From the NCBI GenBank assembly GCA_937900515.1, contig CALCCU010000200.1, positions 1 through 35,798 of the forward strand: a stretch of DNA of 35,798 nucleotides, given 5' to 3'. Under the pieces are notes generated by a model. It searched no databases, was not told the origin of the DNA, and was given only the letters and a program-made list of their open reading frames with translations. The translations under genes and the position numbers were made by a program. This stretch comes from an uncultured Gammaproteobacteria bacterium (lineage in GTDB: Bacteria > Pseudomonadota > Gammaproteobacteria > Nitrosococcales > Methylophagaceae). Positions 28,069 to 35,798 of this stretch are shown piece by piece; positions within the stretch are counted from its first letter, which is position 1, and every line of letters starts with the position of its first letter.

Positions 28069-28793
28069 CCAAGATCACCCCACAGAGTTTGAACAACTGC
28101 TAGGGCTGCAACCGTTGCGGTTTCTGTTCTTAAAATACGAGGGCCAAAACGGACAGATTGGAATCCACCCTTATTCGCTTGCAATAGCTCTTGTTCAGTT
28201 AACCCGCCTTCTGGGCCTATTAATAACGATAGGCTATCGCTTTTCTCGACTTGCTTAAAGCCCGATCGAGCTAGTGGATTTAAAACCAGCTGACATTGTG
28301 CATCACTTGCTAACAGTGCTTCATCTAATTCCATGACATTTGTTAACTCTGGCACAAAACTTCGACCACTTTGTTCACATGCACTGATCATAACGCCAGA
28401 CCAGTGATTTAATCGCTTCTCTTCTCGGCCATTTGAAAGCTGAACATTACAGCGCTCAGTCGCTACAGGAATCACTTTAGTAACACCTAACTCTACTGCT
28501 TTTTGCAAAGCAAAGTCCATTCGCTCACCACGGGAAACACCTTGAAGCAAGGTGATTTCAAGTGGCGATTCGTTTTCAACCGTAATAGCCTGACCTAAGC
28601 GAACTTGTGAATCACGCTTTGAGACCTCAACAAGTTCAGCATCACATTCAAAACCTTGGCCATCAAATACGCGAAGCATATCGCCTTTTTTTAACCGCAA
28701 TACCTGAACTGCATGGCGATGAGCAGCTGCAGGCAATGTAAACAGTTGAGACTCAGCTCGTACTTCTGGGCAATAAAATCGAGTAATTCGCAT
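28065..28793 (-). CDS. rsmE: 16S rRNA (uracil1498-N3)-methyltransferase
   Basis: RsmE methylates N3 of U1498 in the 30S decoding centre. The 242-residue protein shows an N-terminal PUA-like domain (HAVQVLRLKKGDMLRVFDGQG), then the SPOUT methyltransferase part: RMDFALQKAVELGVTKVIPV, CEQSGRSFVPEL and the deep trefoil knot SLLIGPEGGLTEQELLQA, RFGPRILRTETA. The start at 28793 lies 52 bases from the divergent inositol-phosphatase-like gene. Confidence 0.96.
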   Translation of the reverse strand: MRITRFYCPEVRAESQLFTLPAAAHRHAVQVLRLKKGDMLRVFDGQGFECDAELVEVSKRDSQVRLGQAITVENESPLEITLLQGVSRGERMDFALQKAVELGVTKVIPVATERCNVQLSNGREEKRLNHWSGVMISACEQSGRSFVPELTNVMELDEALLASDAQCQLVLNPLARSGFKQVEKSDSLSLLIGPEGGLTEQELLQANKGGFQSVRFGPRILRTETATVAALAVVQTLWGDLG

Positions 28794-28845
28794 AAAAATA
28801 AATTGATAGTTTAATATTAGCTCTCAGTTTACATGGTGTAACATC

Positions 28846-29685
28846 ATGTTTGAAGAAACAACTCTACTGACTTGCGATTCGAGCCCCATGAATATCGATA
28901 TTGAACTACTCAAACAGATTATTATTAATGCCGCTGAGATTGAAGTTTTACCACGTTTTAGTGAAATAGAAAGATCGTACAAAGCTGATGGTAGCGTTGT
29001 GACCGAAGCTGATCTTCTGATGCAAAATAGAATTACATCAGCTCTAAAACAGCACTATCCTGATATTCCTTTACTCGGTGAAGAAATGACCGCAGAGCAA
29101 CAGCAACACTTATTGTCAGCCAATCAGGCCGTCTGGTGTTTAGACCCTATTGATGGCACCAGCAATTTTGCGGCAGGCATGCCTTATTTCTCAGTATCTC
29201 TAGCATTAATTGAAGGTGGGCAAACCACCACAGCGTTGATCTATGACCCCATACGCAAAGAATGTTTTTCAGCACAACTCGATCAAGGTGCTTATCTAAA
29301 CAATGAAAAGTTAAGTAGTAAACAGCTTGGTTTGTCATTAAAACAAACTATTGCTCTGATCGACTTCAAGCGACTTCGTCCTGAATTAGCGACACGGCTT
29401 GTTACTAATCGCCCCTATGGCTCTCAACGCAGTTTAGGGTCCATCGCACTTGAATTATGTTGGATTGCAGCTGGGCGTGGGCATATCTACCTGCATGCCA
29501 AACAACACTTATGGGATTATGCAGCTGCTTATCTTATTTTAAGTGAAGCTGGTGCTCATAGCTGTACATTAGAAGGCAAGCCACTTTCTCTGTCTCGATT
29601 AGAGCCTCAATCAACTGTCGCCGCATTAGATCATGCTTTGTTCAAGCAATGGTGCGACTATCTAAATGTACCCAATGCACTATGA
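28846..29685 (+). CDS. Inositol monophosphatase family protein
   Basis: A Mg2+/Li+-type phosphatase of the IMPase/FBPase/CysQ superfamily. Over 279 residues it shows DGSVVTEADLLMQ (48-60), E79/E80 of GEE, WCLDPIDGTSNF (97-108) with metal ligands D100 and D103 and T105, and WDYAAAYL (223-230) for the second site. All ligands are present, so it should be active. The substrate may be inositol phosphate, PAP or a sugar phosphate; sequence does not decide. ATG 28846 is used here, but ATG 28888 (MNIDIELLKQ) fits the family's length better. The stop overlaps the pgeF start by ATGA. Confidence 0.9.
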   Translation: MFEETTLLTCDSSPMNIDIELLKQIIINAAEIEVLPRFSEIERSYKADGSVVTEADLLMQNRITSALKQHYPDIPLLGEEMTAEQQQHLLSANQAVWCLDPIDGTSNFAAGMPYFSVSLALIEGGQTTTALIYDPIRKECFSAQLDQGAYLNNEKLSSKQLGLSLKQTIALIDFKRLRPELATRLVTNRPYGSQRSLGSIALELCWIAAGRGHIYLHAKQHLWDYAAAYLILSEAGAHSCTLEGKPLSLSRLEPQSTVAALDHALFKQWCDYLNVPNAL

Positions 29686-30422
29686 CTCCAGACTTTATCA
29701 TTCCTACTTGGCCGGTACCATCACATATCAAAGCGATATCAACCACTCGTCAGCGTGGTTTTAGCCTACCTCCATATGCTTCTCTGAATTTAGGCACTCA
29801 TGTCGGAGATGATCTTGCGCATGTTTCTAAAAATAGAACGTGGTTAGAAAAACAGGCTTTATTACCCGAGTCACCGCGCTGGCTTGAGCAAGTTCATGGT
29901 GACGTTATTATAGATACACAAGCATGGTCTGAAGGAACTCAAGCCGATGCCATCATGACAACTTGCGTCAATCATGTTTGTCCGATCATGACAGCTGATT
30001 GTCTACCGATTTTGTTATGTGATGCCCAAGGTAAGCAAGTCGCTGCCATTCATGCCGGTTGGCGTAGTTTAGCCGCTGGCATTGTAGAAAAAACACTTAA
30101 TAAGTTTAGCTGTGCTCCTAATCAAATTATTGCTTGGTTAGGTCCCGCTATAGGTCCGAGTCAGTTTGAAGTAGGCCATGATGTTTTCAAGGCATTTACG
30201 CTCTCATCTGACACTGCTGCCAAAGCATTTCAACAAACCGATGACTCCCACTTCCTTGCAAATATTTACCTTCTCGCCACTCAAAAACTCAATCAGTACG
30301 GCACACAATCCGTTTTTGGTGGCAAGCACTGTACCGTATCAGAACAAGATGATTTTTTCTCATACCGCCGAGATGGAATCACAGGCAGGATGGCAACAAT
30401 GATCTGGATAGCACCAAAATAA
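29682..30422 (+). CDS. pgeF: Peptidoglycan editing factor PgeF / LACC1-like purine nucleoside phosphorylase (YfiH)
   Basis: YfiH-family proteins were first called laccases; members now have purine nucleoside phosphorylase activity, and the E. coli protein removes L-Ser misincorporated in peptidoglycan precursors. The sequence has STTRQRGFSLPPYASLNLG, the metal/His motifs WLEQVHGDVI, MTADCLPILLCD, AAIHAGWRSLAAGIVEKT, GPAIGPSQFEVG and the end SYRRDGITGRMATMIWI. The catalytic His, Cys and His are all present. ATG 29682 overlaps the preceding stop; the open frame extends 33 bases upstream (29649) but lacks family similarity there. Confidence 0.94.
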   Translation: MTPDFIIPTWPVPSHIKAISTTRQRGFSLPPYASLNLGTHVGDDLAHVSKNRTWLEKQALLPESPRWLEQVHGDVIIDTQAWSEGTQADAIMTTCVNHVCPIMTADCLPILLCDAQGKQVAAIHAGWRSLAAGIVEKTLNKFSCAPNQIIAWLGPAIGPSQFEVGHDVFKAFTLSSDTAAKAFQQTDDSHFLANIYLLATQKLNQYGTQSVFGGKHCTVSEQDDFFSYRRDGITGRMATMIWIAPK

Positions 30423-30471
30423 GGTATGATCGCCTAATTAAATTTGCCGTATTGTATCTGACAGGAACACA

Positions 30472-31296
30472 ATGGAATTATTATTTTGGATTATAGGCTT
30501 TAGCCTTATTGGCGGACTACTAAGTGTCTTCCTGGCCTCAACTTTCTTATTATTATCAGAAAACGCTAGAAATGTAGCCGTTCCTCACCTCGTAAGTTTT
30601 GCGGTCGGTGCGTTATTAGGCGCTTCGTTTTTAGGCCTTATTCCACACGCACTCGAGCATGAAGTACCTGTTGATGCCCACAATATAGGTCTCACTTTAC
30701 TGCTCGGCTTATTGTCCTTCTTTGTATTAGAAAAGCTAGTTCTATGGCGTCATTGCCACCATAATCACTGTGACGCACACACTCCCGAGAATAAGTCACA
30801 TGCACACGAACACTCACACGGGCATTCTCATAGTCATGAAAAAAAAGGCCAAGCAGCGGGGACTTTAATCCTCGTCGGTGACACCATCCATAACTTTGTG
30901 GATGGTATCCTGATCGCTGCCGCATTTATGACTGATTTACACCTTGGTATTGTGACATCACTAGCGATTGCTGCTCATGAAATCCCTCAAGAACTTGGCG
31001 ATTTCGTCATCCTCTTACATAGTGGTTTTAAGCGCAGTAAGGCACTGTATTACAATATTTTATCGAGTCTAGGCACTGTCGTCGGCGCACTCCTTGCTTA
31101 CTTTCTCCTATCGGATATGCAACAGTTATTGCCGTATATTTTAGTCGTAGCCGCTTCTAGTTTTATCTATATCGCTGTGGCTGATCTTATTCCGGGCCTA
31201 CATGCCAAGGTAAAGCCTTCGGAAACACTTCAACAAATATCGTTAATTGCTGCTGGTACCCTCTTTATTTATGTTGCCCATAGCACTCTACATTAA
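30472..31296 (+). CDS. ZIP family divalent metal transporter with His-rich loop
   Basis: ZIP transporters bring zinc, iron or similar cations into the cytosol. This 274-residue protein has about eight membrane segments and a cytoplasmic His-rich loop at 94-122, with about 12 histidines including HAHEHSHGHSHSHE. Helix 4 carries HNFVDG (140-145) and helix 5 HEIPQELGD (169-177), the metal-site motifs of the LIV-1 group. The His of HEIPQ and Glu of ELGD are intact. Substrate is uncertain, most often zinc. It starts 50 bases after pgeF and lies before lpxL. Confidence 0.93.
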   Translation: MELLFWIIGFSLIGGLLSVFLASTFLLLSENARNVAVPHLVSFAVGALLGASFLGLIPHALEHEVPVDAHNIGLTLLLGLLSFFVLEKLVLWRHCHHNHCDAHTPENKSHAHEHSHGHSHSHEKKGQAAGTLILVGDTIHNFVDGILIAAAFMTDLHLGIVTSLAIAAHEIPQELGDFVILLHSGFKRSKALYYNILSSLGTVVGALLAYFLLSDMQQLLPYILVVAASSFIYIAVADLIPGLHAKVKPSETLQQISLIAAGTLFIYVAHSTLH

Positions 31297-31316
31297 TAGT
31301 AACTATTCTTAGAAAT

Positions 31317-32246
31317 ATGGATAAACCAACACTGCTACAACTTATACATCCACGTTACTGGTTGAGCTGGCTGGGTTTACTGCTTGCTTATCTTATTATG
31401 TTCTTACCTACATCTATTCAATTACAGTTAGGTAAGTTACTTGCCATTATTATGGTACCTATCGCTAAAAAACGCTTTAAAATTGCTCGCCGTAATTTAG
31501 AGCTTTGTTTCCCTGAACAGTCTGAGCAAGAACGTAAATCACTGCTTAGCAAACTACAATTTTCTATTGGAATGATGCCGATAGAAACCGCGTTAAGTTG
31601 GTGGGGAAGTGAAAAAAAATTATCAAAACGCGTTACTTATGAAGGTCTTGAACACCTTGATGCAGCGCTAGAAAAAGGGAAAGGAGTCATATTACTTACA
31701 GGTCATTTCACCAGTATGGAAATTGGTGGTCGCTTGATTATGCTTAAAACCCCTTGCCACGTCATGTTCAGGGAAATGAATAATAAACTATTCAATGAAG
31801 TCATGATGCGAGCACGAATAAAACATAGTGAAGGTATCGTCTTACAAGAAGAGCTTCGTACCATGATCCGTGCTTTACGTAAAAATAAAGTCGTCTGGTA
31901 TGCTCCCGATCAAGATTTCGGCCGTAAACCAAGCATCTATGCCAAGTTTTTTGGAGTCACCGCCGCCACTATTCCTGCCACATCACGCTTGGTAAAAATG
32001 ACAGGTGCAACCGTTATTCCTTTTGTTCCAAGACGAGATGAAAAAGGCCATTACACCTTAACAATAGGCGCGCCACTAGAGAACTTTCCTAGTGATGATG
32101 AACTAAAAGATGCTCAACGTATCAACGATATAATTGAAGCAGAAATACGACAATCACCTGATCAGTATTTTTGGGTGCACCGCCGGTTTAAGACACAATC
32201 CAATGGTAAAGGGCTCTTATACAAGTCGCCAGATAAGAATGATTAA
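31317..32246 (+). CDS. lpxL: LpxL/HtrB-family lipid A late acyltransferase
   Basis: LpxL-type enzymes add the secondary acyl chain to Kdo2-lipid IVA, using acyl-ACP at the inner face of the inner membrane. The 309 residues have an N-terminal membrane anchor (about 16-50), the catalytic HX4E motif H130-FTSM-E135, then the family's RARIKHSEGIVLQ and YAPDQDFGRKPSIYAKFFG. Chain length preference (C12 or other) is unknown. It sits in a plus-strand run with the ELM1-family and GT4 genes. Confidence 0.94.
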   Translation: MDKPTLLQLIHPRYWLSWLGLLLAYLIMFLPTSIQLQLGKLLAIIMVPIAKKRFKIARRNLELCFPEQSEQERKSLLSKLQFSIGMMPIETALSWWGSEKKLSKRVTYEGLEHLDAALEKGKGVILLTGHFTSMEIGGRLIMLKTPCHVMFREMNNKLFNEVMMRARIKHSEGIVLQEELRTMIRALRKNKVVWYAPDQDFGRKPSIYAKFFGVTAATIPATSRLVKMTGATVIPFVPRRDEKGHYTLTIGAPLENFPSDDELKDAQRINDIIEAEIRQSPDQYFWVHRRFKTQSNGKGLLYKSPDKND

Positions 32247-32303
32247 AACCATGCAACTTTATCTCATTAACTTTTTACCTACAACTAGCCAGTTACTTGC
32301 ACT

Positions 32304-33215
32304 ATGAACTCTCAGCTTATTATTTGGCAGTTCAGCGATCAAAAACCTGGCCATGAAAATCAGGCAAAAGGCTTAATCAACGCTCTCAAAAATCGAACGA
32401 AAACTGAGAGCCACAAAGTCCTTGTACCATTATCTTTATTTAGCTTTTTATTATCTGTTATTTCAGGACGCTTTCATCACCAATTAGCTCAACTTCCACC
32501 AGCTACTCATTTGCTCGCTGTTGGCCGCCGAACTCACCTTCCGATGCTATTAGCTAAATTGTGGTTTGGAGGTAAACGTATTGTACTAATGCGCTCCCAT
32601 TGGCCTAAACGCTGGTTCGACGCGATGATTATTCCAAAGCATGACAATCCCAAACAAGCTCCAAATGTGCTCATCACGCAAGGCGTTATCAATAATGTCA
32701 CTCCCTCTGGCCAACATGATGAACAAAGTAGAATTATTCTCATTGGTGGCCCTAGCAAGCATTACCACTGGGACGATACCAGCGTTATATCTCAGGTAAA
32801 ACACTTAATCCACTCTACCATGCCAATTACGTCATGGCAGATTGCTAACTCACGCCGTACACCAGCCTCATTTTTTGAGCGACTTAACTCTGAAGTGGAA
32901 GGTGTCACTTTTATCGATCACAAAACAGTGGATAGCAATTGGTTACCAGAACAACTCACTAAAGCAGGTCAGGTATGGGTAACACCAGACAGTGTATCAA
33001 TGGTTTATGAATCAATTACATCAGGGGCTCAAGTTGGTTGTTTTACCCTCCTAGAAAAACAAGCTGATAACCGTATTGTTAGTGGTATAAACGAACTTCT
33101 TGAACAACATAAACTAACCTCTTTTGAGCAATGGCAAGCAGGACAATCGCTATCCAGTCCACCTCATCCTCTATTCGAAGCACAACGTGCTGCTGACTGG
33201 ATATTAAAGCAATGA
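32304..33215 (+). CDS. ELM1-family (mitochondrial fission ELM1-like) protein
   Basis: The family is named after a plant mitochondrial-fission protein; bacterial members are probably glycosyltransferase-like and often lie in cell-envelope clusters. The 303 residues have WQFSDQKPGHENQAKGLINAL (start), LLAVGRRTH, MRSHWPKRWFDAMIIPKHD, IILIGGPSKHYHW, ITSWQIANSRRTP, VWVTPDSVSMVYESITSG and LEAQRAADWI-like end (FEAQRAADWIL). The GT-B-like C-terminal VTPDSVSM segment is typical. It overlaps the next GT4 gene by ATGA, so a linked role in lipopolysaccharide assembly is likely. Confidence 0.88.
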   Translation: MNSQLIIWQFSDQKPGHENQAKGLINALKNRTKTESHKVLVPLSLFSFLLSVISGRFHHQLAQLPPATHLLAVGRRTHLPMLLAKLWFGGKRIVLMRSHWPKRWFDAMIIPKHDNPKQAPNVLITQGVINNVTPSGQHDEQSRIILIGGPSKHYHWDDTSVISQVKHLIHSTMPITSWQIANSRRTPASFFERLNSEVEGVTFIDHKTVDSNWLPEQLTKAGQVWVTPDSVSMVYESITSGAQVGCFTLLEKQADNRIVSGINELLEQHKLTSFEQWQAGQSLSSPPHPLFEAQRAADWILKQ

Positions 33216-34324
33216 CAAAACAACTCACTGTAATGCAACTCTTACCAGCCTTAAATAGCGGCGGGGTGGAACGAGGTACAACTGAAATAGCCCATGCCCT
33301 TGTCGAGTCAGGGCATCGTTCTATTGTTGTCTCTGCAGGTGGACGTCTCGTCCCTCAGCTTGAAAATGAAGGCTCTGAACATATCACCCTGCCTATCGGT
33401 GAGAAAAAGCTCAGTACACTCAAATATATTTGGCAATTACGTAAAATATTGGCCGACATTCAACCTGATATTATTCATCTCCGCTCACGCCTTCCTGCTT
33501 GGATTGCCTACTTGGCATGGCGTAAGTTACCTAAAGATAACCGCCCACATATTGTCACCACTGTTCATGGCCCCTATTCAGTCAATAGATACAGTGCCAT
33601 TATGACTATTGGCGAGCGTGTCATTGCCGTGTCGAATATGATTAAAACGTATATTACTGACAGCTACCCAGCCGTTAAAACTGAAAATATTACCGTGATA
33701 CACAGAGGGATCGATCCATCTCAATATACTTATGGTTATCAACCTGATCCATCATGGTTAAAACAATGGCAGCAGGACTTTCCTCAACTAAAGGATAAGT
33801 TTATTGTGACTCTACCTGCTCGTATTACTGCTTGGAAAGGGCAAGAAGACTTTATTAACTGTATTAGTGAACTCAAATTGCAGGGAATTAATATTCATGG
33901 ACTTATCGTAGGAGAAACACATCCTCGTAAGCAGCAATTCTTAACCACACTCAAGCAGCGTATTGCTGAACTAGGCTTAGAAGATGAAATAAGCTTCACT
34001 GGCCACAGAAGTGATCTTCAAAATATTCTAGCCATCTCGAATATTGTCTTGTCACTAGCAAAGCAACCCGAAGCCTTTGGCCGAACCACGATAGAAGCCT
34101 TGAGTATGGGGATTCCAGTGATTGGCTATGATCATGGAGGGGTAGCTGAACAGTTATCTGCAGTCTTTAATGAAGGTAAAGTGCCCGTAGGTGACTTCAC
34201 TGCTGTGATTGAAAAGATATCGGAATGGCAAAATGGTGCTCCAATAGTAGGTAAAAAACACCCTTTCACCTTAAATAATTTATGTAAAAAGACATTAGCC
34301 ATTTATCAAGATATTATTAAGTAA
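33212..34324 (+). CDS. Glycosyltransferase family 4 (plus strand)
   Basis: A 370-residue GT-B fold glycosyltransferase. The start LTVMQLLPALNSGGVERGTTEI is the usual sugar-acceptor side. The C-terminal half has LPARITAWKGQEDFI and the EX7E nucleotide-sugar motif E287...E295 (EAFGRTTIEALSMGIPVIGYDHGGVAEQL). Donor and acceptor cannot be assigned. It is coupled to the ELM1-family gene (ATGA) and converges on another GT4 gene after 6 bases. It probably adds a core or outer-surface sugar. Confidence 0.93.
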   Translation: MTKQLTVMQLLPALNSGGVERGTTEIAHALVESGHRSIVVSAGGRLVPQLENEGSEHITLPIGEKKLSTLKYIWQLRKILADIQPDIIHLRSRLPAWIAYLAWRKLPKDNRPHIVTTVHGPYSVNRYSAIMTIGERVIAVSNMIKTYITDSYPAVKTENITVIHRGIDPSQYTYGYQPDPSWLKQWQQDFPQLKDKFIVTLPARITAWKGQEDFINCISELKLQGINIHGLIVGETHPRKQQFLTTLKQRIAELGLEDEISFTGHRSDLQNILAISNIVLSLAKQPEAFGRTTIEALSMGIPVIGYDHGGVAEQLSAVFNEGKVPVGDFTAVIEKISEWQNGAPIVGKKHPFTLNNLCKKTLAIYQDIIK

Positions 34325-34330
34325 CCGTAT

Positions 34331-35380
34331 TTATTTCGCTATTTTTTTAAAAAATTCTGTGTATTGCTTAATAATTCGATCACGACTGTAATGTTGTTGG
34401 TACTCCCTGTAGCCTGCTCGTGCTAACTGCGTTGCTTTTCCTGGGTCTGCCAATAAACTTGCCATCGCTGAAGCAAGGCGGCTCACATCATCAATCGGAG
34501 TTACTAGGCCATTAACCCCATCCCTAATAAGCTCTTTTGGACCTTGTGATGCGGTAGCAACCATGGGGCATTGGTTAAACCAAGCTTCGATAATGATACT
34601 TCCCAACCCTTCATGACGAGATGGACAAACAAATAAGTCTACTGTTTTCATTAGCGAATTAACATTAGTTTGCCAACCTAAAAATTTCACTCGGTCATTT
34701 AACCCTAGCTTCTGAGTCAACTGCTGCAAGCTGTCTTTTTCAGGTCCGTCACCTGCCAGCCACAACACCGCTTGCGTCTCCATAGAAGCTAGTGCTCGGA
34801 TTAAAATATCAAATCCTTTATGTTCATGAAGGCGACCTAATGCAAATATAATAGGAACACCTTTAGGAGTATCAAAGCTAGTTTTAGCAAGAGGCTCTGA
34901 TTGCGTTTCATTGACAAAATTGGGGATGTGTACAACTCTATCTGCCGGTAGCCCAGCGCCTATCAAGTAATCACAGATACCTTTAGTGATCCCTATCCAG
35001 TAATCACAATGACGATAGTACTTTAAGTCATAATAGTGCCCTAAACGTGCAACAAGTTGATAATCACCTGATGGTGTTAGCGATGTAGCCCTATTCATAT
35101 AGGTAAGAACTATATCTGGCTTCGCTTGTTTAAGAGCTCGTTGATACCGATACCTATCTATAATATGAGCAACGCTGCCAAACTTAAAGGTGTGCACCTC
35201 GACATTAGCACTGGCAAAGGCCTGTTGTCTTTGCGGATGAGGCCTTGTGTAAGCAGATTGCTCTAAACCTGGCTCTTTTGCTAACTCACATACTGCACGA
35301 GTATAAAAGTTTTCAGCGCCACCTTGTGCTGCACCAGCCAGTACATGAGCAACTTTAATTATATCATTTTTACTAGTCAT
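34331..35380 (-). CDS. Glycosyltransferase family 4 (minus strand)
   Basis: A 349-residue GT-B glycosyltransferase. The N-terminal KVAHVLAGAAQGGAENFYTRA is typical of GT4. The C-terminal half contains FALGRLHEHKGFDILIRAL, LAGDGPEKDSLQQ and the EX7E motif E257...E265 (HEGLGSIIIEAW). It begins right after the YrbL-family gene (TAATG overlap), which suggests a shared transcript and a role in lipopolysaccharide core assembly. Substrates cannot be told. Confidence 0.93.
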   Translation of the reverse strand: MTSKNDIIKVAHVLAGAAQGGAENFYTRAVCELAKEPGLEQSAYTRPHPQRQQAFASANVEVHTFKFGSVAHIIDRYRYQRALKQAKPDIVLTYMNRATSLTPSGDYQLVARLGHYYDLKYYRHCDYWIGITKGICDYLIGAGLPADRVVHIPNFVNETQSEPLAKTSFDTPKGVPIIFALGRLHEHKGFDILIRALASMETQAVLWLAGDGPEKDSLQQLTQKLGLNDRVKFLGWQTNVNSLMKTVDLFVCPSRHEGLGSIIIEAWFNQCPMVATASQGPKELIRDGVNGLVTPIDDVSRLASAMASLLADPGKATQLARAGYREYQQHYSRDRIIKQYTEFFKKIAK

Positions 35381-35798
35381 TACTGCCTCTGTTTTTCATC
35401 CAGCCATCCACGAAGCCCCCAATCACCACCTGCTTGTTTTTTTTCAATCAGAGCGTTAATCGCCACAAGTAGCCTAGCCGACTTTCGTTTAGCTTTCCAT
35501 TTAGCCAGTGGCTTTATATAGTATGCAAGAGGAATAATATCAGGCCAGCCAAGCCCATCAATTACTACTAACCGTTCAATTTTTGAGCCATCAGACGAGT
35601 GCGTTTGTTGGACGACGATGTTATGCAGCAATAAATTTCTAGAAGGCATACCCAACGATTGCCATAAGTTCAGAAAAGAATTCACAGCTTGATTTAGTGT
35701 TTCTGTCCAGCCAAATTCCCAGACATACTGCTTGAGGGTCAGCGATATTTTATTATCACTGTCTTTAATCATTTCAAATGCTAAACCACGACCTAGGT
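35380..35798 (-). CDS. YrbL family (PhoP-regulated network) protein, partial, runs off right edge
   Basis: The frame stays open from the window edge to TAA at 35380-35382, giving 139 residues of a protein whose N-terminus lies beyond 35798. The visible part, LGRGLAFEMIKDSDNKIS, then SRNLLLHNIVVQQ and LVVIDGLGWPDIIPL, matches the YrbL family, whose fold resembles lipopolysaccharide core kinases. The HN...VIDG arrangement would be the catalytic and metal region of such a kinase. An internal ATG at 35772 is not the true start, because the family's LGRGLAFE block lies upstream of it. It overlaps the GT4 gene that follows. Confidence 0.85.
   Translation of the reverse strand, partial: LGRGLAFEMIKDSDNKISLTLKQYVWEFGWTETLNQAVNSFLNLWQSLGMPSRNLLLHNIVVQQTHSSDGSKIERLVVIDGLGWPDIIPLAYYIKPLAKWKAKRKSARLLVAINALIEKKQAGGDWGLRGWLDEKQRQ

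Noticed and set aside
35380-35772. YrbL-family gene starting at ATG 35772
   Set aside because: The frame continues upstream to the window edge with conserved family sequence (LGRGLAFE), so this ATG is internal.

Overview
The window looks like chromosomal DNA of a moderately AT-rich gammaproteobacterium. The evidence is a set of gene orders typical of that class: coaBC-dut-algC-argB-slmA (as in Pseudomonas), yciB-yciI-bolA, prmC next to a MoeB/ThiF-type gene, and rsmE next to a DUF3301 gene. A late lipid A acyltransferase with sugar transferases adds a lipopolysaccharide-bearing outer membrane. I cannot name the genus from the sequence; a marine Methylophaga/Cycloclasticus-like lineage is only a guess.

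Layout. (1) 1-3831 is accessory DNA lying on the 3' side of a tRNA-Arg(CCG) gene (3832-3908). It holds a two-partner-secretion transporter gene that reads in frame into what looks like the C-terminal part of a TpsA exoprotein, a Fic/DUF4172 protein with repeated operator-like elements over its promoter, a 51-codon remnant of a methyltransferase gene, and a cluster of 11-bp repeats just outside the tRNA end. (2) 4101-12342 is one tightly overlapping minus-strand block: Nif3-like, YihY, coaBC, dut, algC (long membrane form), argB, slmA and a degenerate response-regulator receiver. It links coenzyme A, nucleotide, sugar-phosphate and arginine metabolism with division control. (3) 12425-15792 holds separate genes: DUF4126 membrane protein, an orphan CheR, an SDR oxidoreductase and a formate/nitrite-type channel. 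(4) 15887-20172 (minus) holds clpB behind a clear sigma-32 type promoter, a YciO-like protein and a PHP-domain RNase AM-like protein. (5) 20229-23632 (plus) holds yciB, yciI, bolA and a large PilZ-type protein. (6) 23637-28793 (minus) holds pmbA, moeB-like, prmC, a response regulator with a C-terminal membrane anchor, a DUF3301 protein and rsmE. (7) 28846-34324 (plus) holds an inositol-monophosphatase-family enzyme, pgeF, a ZIP metal transporter, an LpxL-type acyltransferase, an ELM1-family protein and a GT4 glycosyltransferase. It meets a minus-strand GT4 gene and a YrbL-family gene that runs off the right edge. The last five genes look like lipopolysaccharide core/lipid A assembly.

Most of the window is ordinary housekeeping DNA. 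The most unusual points are the TpsB-TpsA chimera at the left edge, the repeats beside the tRNA, the operator-like repeats of fic, the pseudo-receiver coupled to slmA, and the tail-anchored response regulator. I found no complete, clearly new multi-gene system.
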